Below, piece after piece: positions 52,817 to 61,126 of a stretch of DNA of 64,000 nucleotides. The stretch spans positions 1 through 64,000 of the forward strand of contig NZ_CANMDB010000007.1 of NCBI RefSeq assembly GCF_947496515.1, read 5' to 3'. Position 1 is the first letter of the stretch. Every line of letters starts with the position of its first letter. The notes beneath the pieces were generated by a model, which had not been told where the DNA came from, did not search any database, and saw only the letters and a program-made list of their open reading frames with translations. The translations under genes were made by a program, and so were the position numbers. This stretch comes from an uncultured Roseobacter sp. (lineage in GTDB: Bacteria > Pseudomonadota > Alphaproteobacteria > Rhodobacterales > Rhodobacteraceae).

Positions 52817-53535
52817 GCCGCCAACCCCTTGCCCAGATAAACATCGCGCACCCGGGCGTCTTCGAGAACGCGGGCCACATCGTCTTCGATCAGGACGGCG
52901 CCCTGATGCAGCACGGTGACGGTTCGGGCGATCATCTTGATAAACTGCATGTCGTGCTCGACTACGATCAGCGCGCGGGATTTGTTGATCTCCAGGATCA
53001 GCTCGGCCGTGCGTTCGACCTCCTCATGGGTCATGCCCGCCGCCGGTTCGTCCAGCAGAATGAGCTCCGGCTCGCCGGCCAGAACCGTGCCGATCTCAAC
53101 CCACTGCCGCTGTCCGTGTGCGAGCTGACCGACCTCCTTGTTGGCAATCCCGGTCAGACGCAGCTGGGTCAGGATCTTGTCGGTCAGTTCGGTGGCGAAG
53201 GTGGGGGTATGCTTGTGCCGCGCCGCGATCCAGAGGTTTTCCTGCACGCTCAGCGCGTTGAAAACATTGGGCACCTGCGTCTTGATGCCCACCCCCTGCC
53301 GCGCGATTTCATGCGGGCGCGCGCCAGAGATGTCCTGACCACGCAGATGCACGTGCCCTTCGGTCGGCGGCAACTGCCCTGTCAGAAGCTTGAAGAACGT
53401 GGATTTGCCTGCCCCGTTCGGCCCGATCAGGCAGCGCAGTTCCGCTTCCCTCAGCGTGAAATCCACCTGATCAACGGCGGTGACGCCACCAAAGCGGATC
53501 GTGAGCCCGCTGGTCTGCAGCAAGGGCGCGCTCAT
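52813..53535 (-). CDS. Branched-chain amino acid/urea/amide-type ABC ATPase (LivG-like)
   Basis: A 240-residue ATPase. Walker A GPNGAGKSTFFKLL, the LivG-type IARQGVGIKTQVPNVFNAL, QLAHGQRQWVEIGTVLAG (signature) and Walker B LILLDEPAAGMTHEE are present. I chose ATG 53535, preceded by AAGGTG and overlapping the LivM stop in ATGA; the frame stays open to 53733 but that is antisense-like extension into the permease gene. QVPNVFNAL and the short HGQRQWVEIG signature are features I associate with UrtD-type (urea) ATPases more than with LivG. Confidence 0.92.
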   Translation of the reverse strand: MSAPLLQTSGLTIRFGGVTAVDQVDFTLREAELRCLIGPNGAGKSTFFKLLTGQLPPTEGHVHLRGQDISGARPHEIARQGVGIKTQVPNVFNALSVQENLWIAARHKHTPTFATELTDKILTQLRLTGIANKEVGQLAHGQRQWVEIGTVLAGEPELILLDEPAAGMTHEEVERTAELILEINKSRALIVVEHDMQFIKMIARTVTVLHQGAVLIEDDVARVLEDARVRDVYLGKGLAA

Positions 53536-54563
53536 GTTTTCACCTTGACGCGGGCCTCGGGTGGCGCTGTTTCGCCTCGCCCCAGCCGTGACAGAGCCAG
53601 ATCGCGCAGGGTGGGCGCGATGCCCTTGGGCACGAGCAGCACAAAGATGATCAGGATCGCGCCGAGGATGAAATTGGCGTCCAGCGCTTGCTGCGCGCCG
53701 ATCTCTGTGACCATCCATTGCAGTAGCAGGCATCCGATGACGGGACCGATGAGCGTGCCGCGCCCGCCGATAATGACCCAGATGATGATTTGTGCAGAGA
53801 GCCCGAGGGCAAAGATCGTCGGGCTGACGAAGGCACCCCAGTTCACATAAAGCGCCCCGGCAAAGCCTGCGATGGCCCCGCCGATCATGAAGGTGATCAG
53901 CTTGTAGATACGCGGGTCATAGCCCAGCAGGGCGGCGCGCGTCTCGTTCTCGCGGATGGCGATGATGATGCGGCCAAATGAGCTGGCGATGAGCACCCTC
54001 AGACCAAGATAGACAAGGATCAGCGCGATCCCCGTGACCATCCAGGCCTGTTCCGGCGTGAGGATGTAGCCCGGGTTGCCTGGCAGATTGAAGGTCGGCA
54101 CCCCAGGTATTCCGTTGAAGCCGCCGAGGCGCGCCTCCCCGATCTTGTAGAAGTCTCCCGCGGTGGAGTTGACCAGATTGAACAGGATCAGCGAAACGGT
54201 GAGCGTGATGACGCCAAGATAGACGTCGCTGATCCCGCCGTAGATCATGAAATACCCCAGCAGCGCGGCAAAAACGACGGGCACCAGAATGGCCAGCAGG
54301 ATCGCGGGCGTGCTGTCCCCGAAATTGATCGCCGAGACGGCATAGGCATAGGCACCCAGCCCGAAAAACGACGTCTGGCCAAAGCACAGTATACCGCCAT
54401 AGCCCCAGATGAAACCGAGGCTGAGCGCCAACACGGCCATGGCCGCAAAGACCGTAAGTTGCATGATCTGGAACAGATCGACGTAGAACGGAGCGGCGAT
54501 GATCGCGGCCGCCGCAATGACCGAGCCGATCAATGCCCCTTTCATGCCGGTGAGTATCTGCAT
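53532..54563 (-). CDS. Branched-chain amino acid/urea/amide-type ABC permease (LivM-like)
   Basis: A 343-residue membrane protein of the LivM/UrtC type with about nine hydrophobic segments. The family hallmark appears in FIWGYGGILCFGQTSFFGLG, and the ATPase contact loop in FGRIIIAIRENETRAALLGY. GGRGTLIGPVIGCLLLQWMV closes the core. A charged C-terminal tail (ARVKVKT) ends the protein. It starts immediately after the LivH-like gene (1 base after its stop) and overlaps the LivG-like gene by 4 bases. Confidence 0.92.
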   Translation of the reverse strand: MQILTGMKGALIGSVIAAAAIIAAPFYVDLFQIMQLTVFAAMAVLALSLGFIWGYGGILCFGQTSFFGLGAYAYAVSAINFGDSTPAILLAILVPVVFAALLGYFMIYGGISDVYLGVITLTVSLILFNLVNSTAGDFYKIGEARLGGFNGIPGVPTFNLPGNPGYILTPEQAWMVTGIALILVYLGLRVLIASSFGRIIIAIRENETRAALLGYDPRIYKLITFMIGGAIAGFAGALYVNWGAFVSPTIFALGLSAQIIIWVIIGGRGTLIGPVIGCLLLQWMVTEIGAQQALDANFILGAILIIFVLLVPKGIAPTLRDLALSRLGRGETAPPEARVKVKT

Positions 54564-55430
54564 TTACAAACGTCCTTTGAAAAAGCGGCCCGCGATGCCG
54601 GTGGGCAGCAAGCGGATCAGGACCACCGCGGCGATGAAAAGGATCACCTCTCCGAAAACCGGTGTTGTGAGGAAGGCCGCGATCTGGTTGATGAACCCGA
54701 AAAGGCCCGAGGCCGAGATCAGCCCCCAGAGCAGCGATGTGCCGCCACCCACCACCGTGATGAAGGCCTTGGCGATATAGGCCGCTCCCATGGTTGGGAC
54801 GACGCCCGCGACCGGCGCCAGCAGACCGCCCGCGAGCCCGGACATCGCCGCGCCCGCGCCGAAGGTGGCCATGTAGACGCGTGCGGGATTGACGCCCAGC
54901 GTCGCGGCCATCTCGGGGTTCTGCATCACCGCGCGCGCAATCAGCCCGGCCCGCGTATAGCGCATGACGCCAAAGACCGCCGTCATTAGAAAGACCGCCA
55001 TCAGCGCCAGAAACGGGGTGTAAAGGCTCGATTGGTAGGCGCCGACCTGAAATCCGCCCAAAGGTGACGAGACACCGACGATTGTATTGCCGAAGATCAT
55101 CGTGGTGGCGCCGACAATTACCAGGCTCAGGCCCCAAGTCGCAAGCATCGTGTCCACCAGACGTCCGTAGAGAAACTGGATCAGACAGCGTTCAACGATC
55201 ACCCCGACGAGACCCACGAACACAGGGGCGATGACCAGCATCGCAAACCAGATGTTTACCCCTGCGGAGACTGAGAGGACAGTGGCATAGGCCCCGAGCA
55301 TGAGGAATTCCCCATGCGCGAGGTTGATGATTTTCATCATGCCGAAAATCACCGCGAGACCGGCGCTGATCAGTACCAGCGAGGCGATGCCGCTTATCAC
55401 GTCGAGCCCTACGATGATTGCTAGATCCAT
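54564..55430 (-). CDS. Branched-chain amino acid/urea/amide-type ABC permease (LivH-like)
   Basis: A 288-residue LivH/UrtB-type membrane protein. Hallmarks are GLAVIFGMMKIINLAHGEFL near the N-terminus, YTRAGLIARAVMQNPEMAAT (contact loop) and GMNP-like TLGVNPARVYMATFGAGAAM. GAGGG lies 7 bases before ATG 55430; the frame is open to 55529, inside the binding-protein gene, and I discount that. It starts 10 bases after the binding-protein stop. With the LivM-like partner it forms the heterodimeric channel. Confidence 0.92.
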   Translation of the reverse strand: MDLAIIVGLDVISGIASLVLISAGLAVIFGMMKIINLAHGEFLMLGAYATVLSVSAGVNIWFAMLVIAPVFVGLVGVIVERCLIQFLYGRLVDTMLATWGLSLVIVGATTMIFGNTIVGVSSPLGGFQVGAYQSSLYTPFLALMAVFLMTAVFGVMRYTRAGLIARAVMQNPEMAATLGVNPARVYMATFGAGAAMSGLAGGLLAPVAGVVPTMGAAYIAKAFITVVGGGTSLLWGLISASGLFGFINQIAAFLTTPVFGEVILFIAAVVLIRLLPTGIAGRFFKGRL

Positions 55431-55440
55431 GTGCCAGCCC

Positions 55441-56679
55441 TCAGATGTCGATGATGTAGTGGGTGGTGTCGTTGGGGTTGGCTTCGAGATCGCAGACCGC
55501 CGCCGTGTCCAGCGGTTGTTGCTGCTCAAAGGTCTCCAGCACGTTCCATGCGCGGTTCTCGACCTCGGCGAGGAAGGTGTTGCGGGTCACGTGGTGGGTT
55601 TTCGGATCCACAACAACCTGCCCGCTGGGCCCGTCGAAGGACAGCCCCGTCTCCAGCGCTTCGATGACTTCCATCCGGTCGACCGACCCCGCCTTTTTGA
55701 CGCCTTCGGCCCAGAGGTGGACGCCTTCGTAGCTGGCGGCTGCCAGCTCGCTGACGTAGGGCGTTTGTGCGCCGTGGCGGTCCTTGATCGCTTTCACGAA
55801 CGCCTGGCTTGCGGGTGTCTGCAGCTCTTCGAAATAGCCGTAGCTGCCCAGCACGCCGGTGCTTTCTGTATCCTCCAGCGTCGCGGGCTCATTGACCAAC
55901 CCGAAGGTTGTCGAGGCAATCGGGATTTCGTCCTTCAGCCCCGCCGCCGCCCATTGGCGATAGAACGCGGTGTGGTTTCCGCCGACCATCGCCGACAACA
56001 GCAGATCCGGCCCCGCCGCCTGAATCCGGGAGATGGACGGCCCGAAGTTCGTCACATCAAGCGGGAAGAAATCGGTCGACAGCACCTCGCCGCCGTTGTC
56101 CTCCACGTATTTGCGCATCCACTTCGCAGTGATCTGGCCGTAATTGTAATCCGCCGCGATGATATAGGCCTTCTTGCCCCAGAGGTTCATGGCATAGGGC
56201 ACGAGCTTTTCGACCGTTTGTGCCGGTGTCGTGCCGGTGTTGAAAGTGTTGCGGTCGCACACACCGCCCTCGTAGAGCGTGTTGTAGAAATAGAGCGTGC
56301 GGAACCGGCTGAAGATCGGGCGGATCGCCTCGCGCGAGGCGGAGGTGATACCGCCATGGATCACGTCCACCTTGTCGCGGACCGCAAGTTGTTGGGCGTA
56401 TTGGGAATAAAGCTGGATGTTGGATTGGGTGTCGTAGTTGATCAACTCGACCTCACGCCCCAGCAGCCCGCCTGCGGCGTTGATCTCTTCGACCGCCAGC
56501 ATGATGGCATAGACCATCGGTTCGCCCGTTGCCGCCAGCGGACCGGCAAGATCGTGCAGGCTGCCCAGCTTGATCGGGCCGTCCTGAGCGCGCGCCACGC
56601 TGCCGATCAGCGATGGTGCGGCAAGTGCTGCCCCTCCGATCGCGGAAGTCCGGATAAATTTGCGGCGTGAAAGTGTCAT
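55441..56679 (-). CDS. Tat-exported amide/urea-type ABC binding protein
   Basis: A 412-residue protein of the periplasmic-binding-protein type I (Peripla_BP_5/6) family. The N-terminus TLSRRKFIRTSAIGGAALA is a twin-arginine signal, so it is exported folded. IKLGSLHDLAGPLAATGEPM, GHxx-like VDVIHGGITSASREAIRPIF, YFYNTLYEGGVCDRNTF and YIIAADYNYGQITAKWMRKY are as in UrtA, FmdD and AmiC-type amide and urea binders (the YEGG and Y-N-Y-G segments). I chose ATG 56679 with AAGGG upstream; the frame extends to 56742. It is the first gene of the leftward ABC operon. The ligand is probably urea or a short amide. Confidence 0.9.
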   Translation of the reverse strand: MTLSRRKFIRTSAIGGAALAAPSLIGSVARAQDGPIKLGSLHDLAGPLAATGEPMVYAIMLAVEEINAAGGLLGREVELINYDTQSNIQLYSQYAQQLAVRDKVDVIHGGITSASREAIRPIFSRFRTLYFYNTLYEGGVCDRNTFNTGTTPAQTVEKLVPYAMNLWGKKAYIIAADYNYGQITAKWMRKYVEDNGGEVLSTDFFPLDVTNFGPSISRIQAAGPDLLLSAMVGGNHTAFYRQWAAAGLKDEIPIASTTFGLVNEPATLEDTESTGVLGSYGYFEELQTPASQAFVKAIKDRHGAQTPYVSELAAASYEGVHLWAEGVKKAGSVDRMEVIEALETGLSFDGPSGQVVVDPKTHHVTRNTFLAEVENRAWNVLETFEQQQPLDTAAVCDLEANPNDTTHYIIDI

Positions 56680-56797
56680 CTGTAATTCCCTTCTGTTGGT
56701 CCGTGTCTCTTGTTCTGCTGACACTGTTCTATGATCGGTCATCGACCCGGCGTCGGAGAGCAGACCCCCGGAGTGCTGGGACGTGTCATCGGCGGTG

Positions 56798-58318
56798 TCA
56801 GTCCGCCGTCATGGGTGCGAAAGAGAGCTGTTCGACCGCCGCCGCGGCCCGGTAAAGTGTTGTTTCCTCCAGCTTGCGCCCGATGAACATCGCGCCGATG
56901 GGGCGTCCGTCATCGGTGGTCCCCGCGGGGACGGAAATGCTCGGGTGTCCCGTGGCGCAAGAGGGCGCGGTATTCGGGATCATCGCAAAGGCGCGCTCCA
57001 CAACCGTCTCACGGTTGGCGTCTGGCCCAGGCAGGGGGTGGGCCGCCATGGGCGTCGTCGGCATCAGCAGCACGTCGAATTTGCGGAACAAATCGTCATA
57101 GGCGGCGGTCAGCAGGCGATTGAGGTTCTGCGCCTTGCCGTAATATCGCCCCTTGTGGCGCGAGGACATGTAATGCCCCATCAAAAGGCCGAGTTTCAGC
57201 GTCTCCGACATGTCATTGGCTTGCTCTTTCCAGTGCGACTGCTTGTCGAGCAGGCTTTCCAGAAACACGCCTTTCATATTGGTGCCGTAGGCGTTCTGCC
57301 GCATCATCAGTTCCGTGGCGCCCTCGAGGAAAATCGGGGTCCAGATGGCCGCCCCTGCCGCATGCAGCCGCATCGACACCTCCTCGACCGTGGCGCCGAA
57401 CGTACCCAGGCGGTCCGCCACTTCACGAATACGATTATCGACTGCGGCCTCCGCACCCGGTTGCCCAAAACCTTCGGAGACCACACCGATGCGCAGGCCG
57501 CGCGGCGACATCTGCACCCCTTCGGAATAGGCTTGGCTCGGGGCGCCGCTCTGCCGCGGGTCAAGCCCGTCGGGACCTGCCATCACTTCCAGCATCAGGG
57601 CGTTGTCGGCCACGGTGCGCGTGATCGGTCCTGCGTGATCCACGGTCAGCTCGACGGGAAAGATGCCGGTGTAGGGCACCAGGCCGTGGGTTGGTTTCAT
57701 CCCGACGACGCCGCAAAAGGCAGCCGGGATCCGGATCGAGCCGCCCTGATCGCCACCGGTGGCCATGTCGACGATGCCGGCTGCGACCAGAACAGCAGAG
57801 CCAGAGGAAGAGCCGCCAGCATTATGGCCCGGGACAATGGGGTTTTCTACTGGGCCGCTCACCGAGGTATGGCTGCCGCCCGAGGCGCAGTAGTATTCGC
57901 AGACCGCTTTGCCGTGGATCTCCGCGCCCGCGTCCAAGAGCCGTGTGACAATGGTCGCGTCTGTTTCAGGAACATAGCCCTGCAGGATGGAAGCGCCGTT
58001 TTCCATCGTCACACCGGCGACGTTCACGTTGTCCTTGATCGCGACGGTCTTGCCAGCGAGCTTGCCGGTCGCTGCGCCCTTGATCTGGGTTTTGACCACC
58101 CAGGCGTTGAACGGGTTGCCCTCCGGGCTTGGTCTCACCCCCGGGGATCGCGCGTATTTCACCACCGGCAGGTGGTTGTCCATCTGATCCACGAGGTCGT
58201 AGGCCTCGAACAGACCGCCCATCAGGCCTAGAAAAGAGGCACTGGCCTCTGCATCCAGCGTCAATCCCAATTCGGCGGCTGCTGTACGCACTTCTGACGC
58301 GTCCGGACGGTTAATCAT
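56798..58318 (-). CDS. Amidase-signature amidase 2
   Basis: A 506-residue amidase. The triad is Lys95 in TVAIKDNVNV, cis-Ser170 in [11 protein letters not shown] and Ser194 in DQGGSIRIPA. It is a paralogue of amidase 1 and probably the main partner of the nitrile hydratase encoded divergently 437 bases away. I chose ATG 58318, which has a G-rich site (GTGGGGGC) upstream and matches the N-terminus of amidase 1; the frame is open to 58405 with other ATG codons at 58336 and 58405. No signal peptide. It may be co-transcribed with the ABC operon downstream (118-base gap). Confidence 0.92.
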   Translation of the reverse strand: MINRPDASEVRTAAAELGLTLDAEASASFLGLMGGLFEAYDLVDQMDNHLPVVKYARSPGVRPSPEGNPFNAWVVKTQIKGAATGKLAGKTVAIKDNVNVAGVTMENGASILQGYVPETDATIVTRLLDAGAEIHGKAVCEYYCASGGSHTSVSGPVENPIVPGHNAGGSSSGSAVLVAAGIVDMATGGDQGGSIRIPAAFCGVVGMKPTHGLVPYTGIFPVELTVDHAGPITRTVADNALMLEVMAGPDGLDPRQSGAPSQAYSEGVQMSPRGLRIGVVSEGFGQPGAEAAVDNRIREVADRLGTFGATVEEVSMRLHAAGAAIWTPIFLEGATELMMRQNAYGTNMKGVFLESLLDKQSHWKEQANDMSETLKLGLLMGHYMSSRHKGRYYGKAQNLNRLLTAAYDDLFRKFDVLLMPTTPMAAHPLPGPDANRETVVERAFAMIPNTAPSCATGHPSISVPAGTTDDGRPIGAMFIGRKLEETTLYRAAAAVEQLSFAPMTAD

Positions 58319-58755
58319 GTTGATGGCCCCCACCATTTCAGCGCCGTCCAGACGTGCGTCCTCGACGGCTCGATCCGTTTTTGACCGCGTCCAAATAACG
58401 AGCATGTGACGCGTAACGATCTGACTTAACTAATTAAAACAAGACCACTGCATCTTGGCGTGCGGCTTGGTCTCATCCACTCCCGGCATCCAACCACAAC
58501 TATTATCCAAAGTTAGTTGAATTGGAAACTTAATTTTGGTTAACCTTTGAACTGCGCGATCGCAACGTATCCCGGGCGGGAATTTTGCGATTTTCAATTG
58601 CGCAGTGGAAAAGTGCCCGAGATTTAATCAGTTGCCCAGAGGTTCGGACGTGACTGGATCGCGGGCGCCCCGATAGGCCCAATGATCAGGCTGAGTGAGC
58701 GACACGGCAGCGCCAGATCCGCAGTGGGTCGCCTGCAGCACAGGAGGAGTAGACA
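58319..58755. promoter_or_regulatory. Divergent control region between amidase 2 and nitrile hydratase
   Basis: The gap between the divergent genes is AT-rich at 58420-58560, unlike its surroundings. It contains TTAACTAATTAA near 58427 and AAGTT...AACTT repeats near 58510-58530, patterns suitable for a MarR-type dimer. A MarR gene closes the nitrile hydratase operon region. No promoter boxes can be fixed with confidence. A strong AGGAGGAG ribosome site precedes the nitrile hydratase alpha ATG at its right end. Confidence 0.4.
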
Positions 58756-59364
58756 ATGCCCCATGACCACCCTCACCCCCACAACAAGCCGCTGTCGGAT
58801 GTGGAACTGCGTGTGAAGGCGCTGGAATCGATCCTGACCGAAAAGAAGCTGATTGACCCCGACGCCATCGACCTGATCGTCGACACCTATGAAACCAAGA
58901 TAGGGCCCCGCAACGGCGCGCGCGTCGTCGCAAAGGCGTGGAGCGATCCATCCTACAAGGACCGTCTGCTGAGCGATGCAACCGCAGCGATCGGCGAGCT
59001 GGGCTTCTCCGGCGTGCAGGGCGAGGACATGGTGGTGGTCGAGAACACGGATGACGTCCACAATATCGTCGTCTGCACGTTATGCTCCTGCTATCCTTGG
59101 CCCACGCTGGGCCTGCCGCCGGTGTGGTACAAAGCCGCCCCTTACCGCGCCAAGGTCGTGAAGGATCCGCGCGGGGTTCTCGAGGAGTTCGGGGTCAACC
59201 TGCCTGAAGAGACAGAGATCCGCGTGTGGGACAGCAATGCAGAACTGCGCTATCTCGTGCTGCCGAAACGCCCCCAAGGCACCGACGGCATGTCTGAGGC
59301 GGAGCTGGCCGAGATCGTCACCCGCGATGCGATGATCGGCACCGACGTGCTGGCGGCGCACTGA
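58756..59364 (+). CDS. nthA: Nitrile hydratase alpha subunit, cobalt type
   Basis: A 202-residue protein. The metal-binding claw is Cys107-Thr-Leu-Cys110-Ser-Cys112 in [12 protein letters not shown]. The Thr after the first Cys is the mark of cobalt-type enzymes (iron types have Ser), and Cys110 and Cys112 are the ones oxidised to sulfinic and sulfenic acid. [20 protein letters not shown] and [20 protein letters not shown] complete the family pattern. It hydrates nitriles to amides in the cytoplasm. AGGAGGAG precedes the ATG. A His-rich start (PHDHPHPHN) is unusual and could hold metal. It is followed by two small genes that together make the beta subunit. Confidence 0.95.
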   Translation: MPHDHPHPHNKPLSDVELRVKALESILTEKKLIDPDAIDLIVDTYETKIGPRNGARVVAKAWSDPSYKDRLLSDATAAIGELGFSGVQGEDMVVVENTDDVHNIVVCTLCSCYPWPTLGLPPVWYKAAPYRAKVVKDPRGVLEEFGVNLPEETEIRVWDSNAELRYLVLPKRPQGTDGMSEAELAEIVTRDAMIGTDVLAAH

Positions 59365-59394
59365 CCGCCTGAAACTGTTAGAAGGGACAATCCT

Positions 59395-59706
59395 ATGAAT
59401 GGCATACATGATCTGGGTGGCATGGACGGTCTTGGCCCGGTCAACCCGGCCAAGCACGAACCCTGTTTCAAGGAAGAGTGGGAAAGGCGCATGTTTGGGC
59501 TTTTCGTCTCTTGTTTCGCGGGCGGGCATTACAATGTGGACGAGTTTCGCCACGCCATCGAACGCATGGATCCCGCTCACTACCTGGAGACCAGCTACTA
59601 TGAGCATTGGCTTCAATCGCTGGAAACGCTGCTGACGGAAAAAGGCGTGGTGACGCAGGAAGAGCTTGACCAGCGCAAAAAACACATCGCGATGGAGGAC
59701 GTCTGA
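59395..59706 (+). CDS. Nitrile hydratase beta subunit, N-terminal half (separate gene)
   Basis: A 103-residue protein beginning MNGIHDLGGMDGLGPV, the classical start of nitrile hydratase beta subunits. It continues with EEWERRMFGLFVSCFAGGHY, FRHAIERMDPAHYLETSYYE and HWLQSLETLLTEKGVVTQEE. In ordinary enzymes the beta subunit is one chain of about 210-230 residues; here it stops after the N-terminal helical half, and the C-terminal half is a separate gene starting in TGATG overlap. The same three-subunit plan is known from thiocyanate hydrolase and toyocamycin nitrile hydratase. GAAGGGAC precedes the ATG by a suitable distance. Confidence 0.88.
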   Translation: MNGIHDLGGMDGLGPVNPAKHEPCFKEEWERRMFGLFVSCFAGGHYNVDEFRHAIERMDPAHYLETSYYEHWLQSLETLLTEKGVVTQEELDQRKKHIAMEDV

Positions 59707-60059
59707 TGCCCACCTTGACCCCTGACATCGTGCCCGGCCTGATCGCCACTGGCGCCTCCGCGCGGCTGGATGAGGATGTGGCGCCAAAGTTCAGCGTTGG
59801 CGACGCGGTGGAGATGAAGAATATCAACCCGGTCACGCACACCCGCCTGCCTCGCTATGTCCGTGGTAAGACGGGGATCATAGAACGGGATCACGGCGTC
59901 TTTGCCTTTCCTGACACCGGGGCGCACGGTCAGGGGCACAAGGCGCAGCATGTCTATTCGGTGAAATTTTCGTTCCAGGAGCTTTGGGGCGAGGATCACG
60001 CGGAGAACATGTATCTCTATATCGACATGTTCGATGACTACATGAGGCCCGCGCCATGA
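59706..60059 (+). CDS. Nitrile hydratase beta subunit, C-terminal half (separate gene)
   Basis: A 117-residue protein matching the C-terminal SH3-like barrel of nitrile hydratase beta subunits: APKFSVGDAVEMKNINPVTH, TRLPRYVRGKTGIIERDHGV, FAFPDTGAHGQGHKAQHVYS and VKFSFQELWGEDH. The RLPRYVRGK and YSVKFSxxELWG motifs are the family signature. Its ATG overlaps the stop of the N-terminal half in TGATG, so the two halves are coupled and should be made in equal amount. It overlaps the activator gene by 4 bases. The reading frame is clean, which argues for a natural split and not a recent frameshift. Confidence 0.9.
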   Translation: MPTLTPDIVPGLIATGASARLDEDVAPKFSVGDAVEMKNINPVTHTRLPRYVRGKTGIIERDHGVFAFPDTGAHGQGHKAQHVYSVKFSFQELWGEDHAENMYLYIDMFDDYMRPAP

Positions 60060-60442
60060 ACGATCAGATCAAGGGTTCCGACCTCAAACGCACCCCTCAT
60101 CTGCCCCATGATGAGGGCGGGCCGGTGTTCAATGCGCCGTGGGAGGCGAAGGCCTTTGCCATGACGGTTGATCTGCACAAGCGCGGCATCTTTGCGTGGT
60201 CAGACTGGTGCGAAACCCTGGCGGAAGAGATCAAGCTGGCGCAGTCCGGGGGCGATCCCGATCTGGGCGACACTTATTACAAGCACTGGCTGAACGCGCT
60301 GGAAAAACTTGTCACGGCAAAGAAAGTCACCGATACGCAAGCGCTGTTGGCGGCAAAAGAAGATTGGCGCGCGGCAGACGAGCACCGCGGCTTTGGCGAG
60401 GCACCGGTTCTGGTGAAGGGTGCGGCTGGCGCGGGGCATTGA
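60056..60442 (+). CDS. Nitrile hydratase activator/accessory protein
   Basis: A 128-residue protein related to the N-terminal helical part of the beta subunit: GGPVFNAPWEAKAFAMTVDL, GIFAWSDWCETLAEEIKLAQ and YYKHWLNALEKLVTAKKVTD. Proteins of this type (P14K, NHase activator E) help load cobalt into the alpha subunit by subunit swapping. The single Cys in SDWCETLAEE lies where these proteins keep one. It is the last of four overlapping genes and ends 85 bases before the convergent MarR gene. It could instead be a further structural subunit, but the activator role fits cobalt-type operons better. Confidence 0.85.
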   Translation: MNDQIKGSDLKRTPHLPHDEGGPVFNAPWEAKAFAMTVDLHKRGIFAWSDWCETLAEEIKLAQSGGDPDLGDTYYKHWLNALEKLVTAKKVTDTQALLAAKEDWRAADEHRGFGEAPVLVKGAAGAGH

Positions 60443-60527
60443 GCCTCCGGGCGGGCGGCACAAGGACCCGGCTGACGTGGTCTTTGTGGTAGCGTCGGGG
60501 CGCCCTCCGCCGATGGCGCTGCAAACC

Positions 60528-60950
60528 CTAAGCGAGCGTGTCCAGCGCCTCTCGCAAGATCTGCGCTTTTTCGGAGCCGATTTTTTCGATGATCCAGTCA
60601 TTCTGCGCTTCGACGTGGAGCGCGATCTTGTCGGCAACCGTGACACCCAGGTCGGTCAGCGCCAGTTGAACGCGCCTCTGGTCCTCTGCAGAGAGTTGCC
60701 GCTGGACCAGCCCGTCTGCAACCATGCGATCCACCAGCTTGGTCAGGGTCGGCGGATTCATCAAAACAATTTCGGCCAACTCGCGCATTGTGATACCCTC
60801 AGACGCACGCAATGACTGCAGCACCCGCCAGGTTTCGACCTGCACATTCAGCGCTTTGAGGTGCTGGTTCAATTCGATGTGGAGCTTTCGATGAGCCGCC
60901 GCAAGTGCATAGGAAATATACGAATCTACTGTTTTTTGAGGCTCTGACAT
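60528..60950 (-). CDS. MarR-family transcriptional regulator
   Basis: A 140-residue winged-helix protein. KLHIELNQHLKALNVQVETW begins the dimer region, and the recognition helix region is ITMRELAEIVLMNPPTLTKL and VDRMVADGLVQRQLSAEDQR with the wing R-R-V-Q-L-A-L-T. It is convergent with the nitrile hydratase genes and divergent from the AmiC-like gene. Its likely targets are its own promoter region at 60951-61126 and possibly the amidase/nitrile hydratase gap. The ligand is probably an aromatic or aliphatic nitrile, amide or acid of the pathway (inference). Confidence 0.88.
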   Translation of the reverse strand: MSEPQKTVDSYISYALAAAHRKLHIELNQHLKALNVQVETWRVLQSLRASEGITMRELAEIVLMNPPTLTKLVDRMVADGLVQRQLSAEDQRRVQLALTDLGVTVADKIALHVEAQNDWIIEKIGSEKAQILREALDTLA

Positions 60951-61126
60951 CCGACGACCGACAGTTCAGGGTAAAAAAAGTTGACGCTCTGGGAACCAAG
61001 TACCACCGTCGGTCGGCTAAAACTAGCAGAGAAAACGCACCGATGGTCTCGACGCACCTACATCTTTGGCGGCATGAGGATACGACATCGCTTTCGTACT
61101 CTGGCGCGAAGGCGCGGTCGGGTTCA

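Noticed and set aside
53917-55137. A 406-residue minus-strand frame overlapping the LivM/LivH genes
   Set aside because: It is a shifted frame of the two permease genes with no membrane segments.
56783-58231. A 482-residue plus-strand open frame
   Set aside because: It is antisense to amidase 2 and matches no family.
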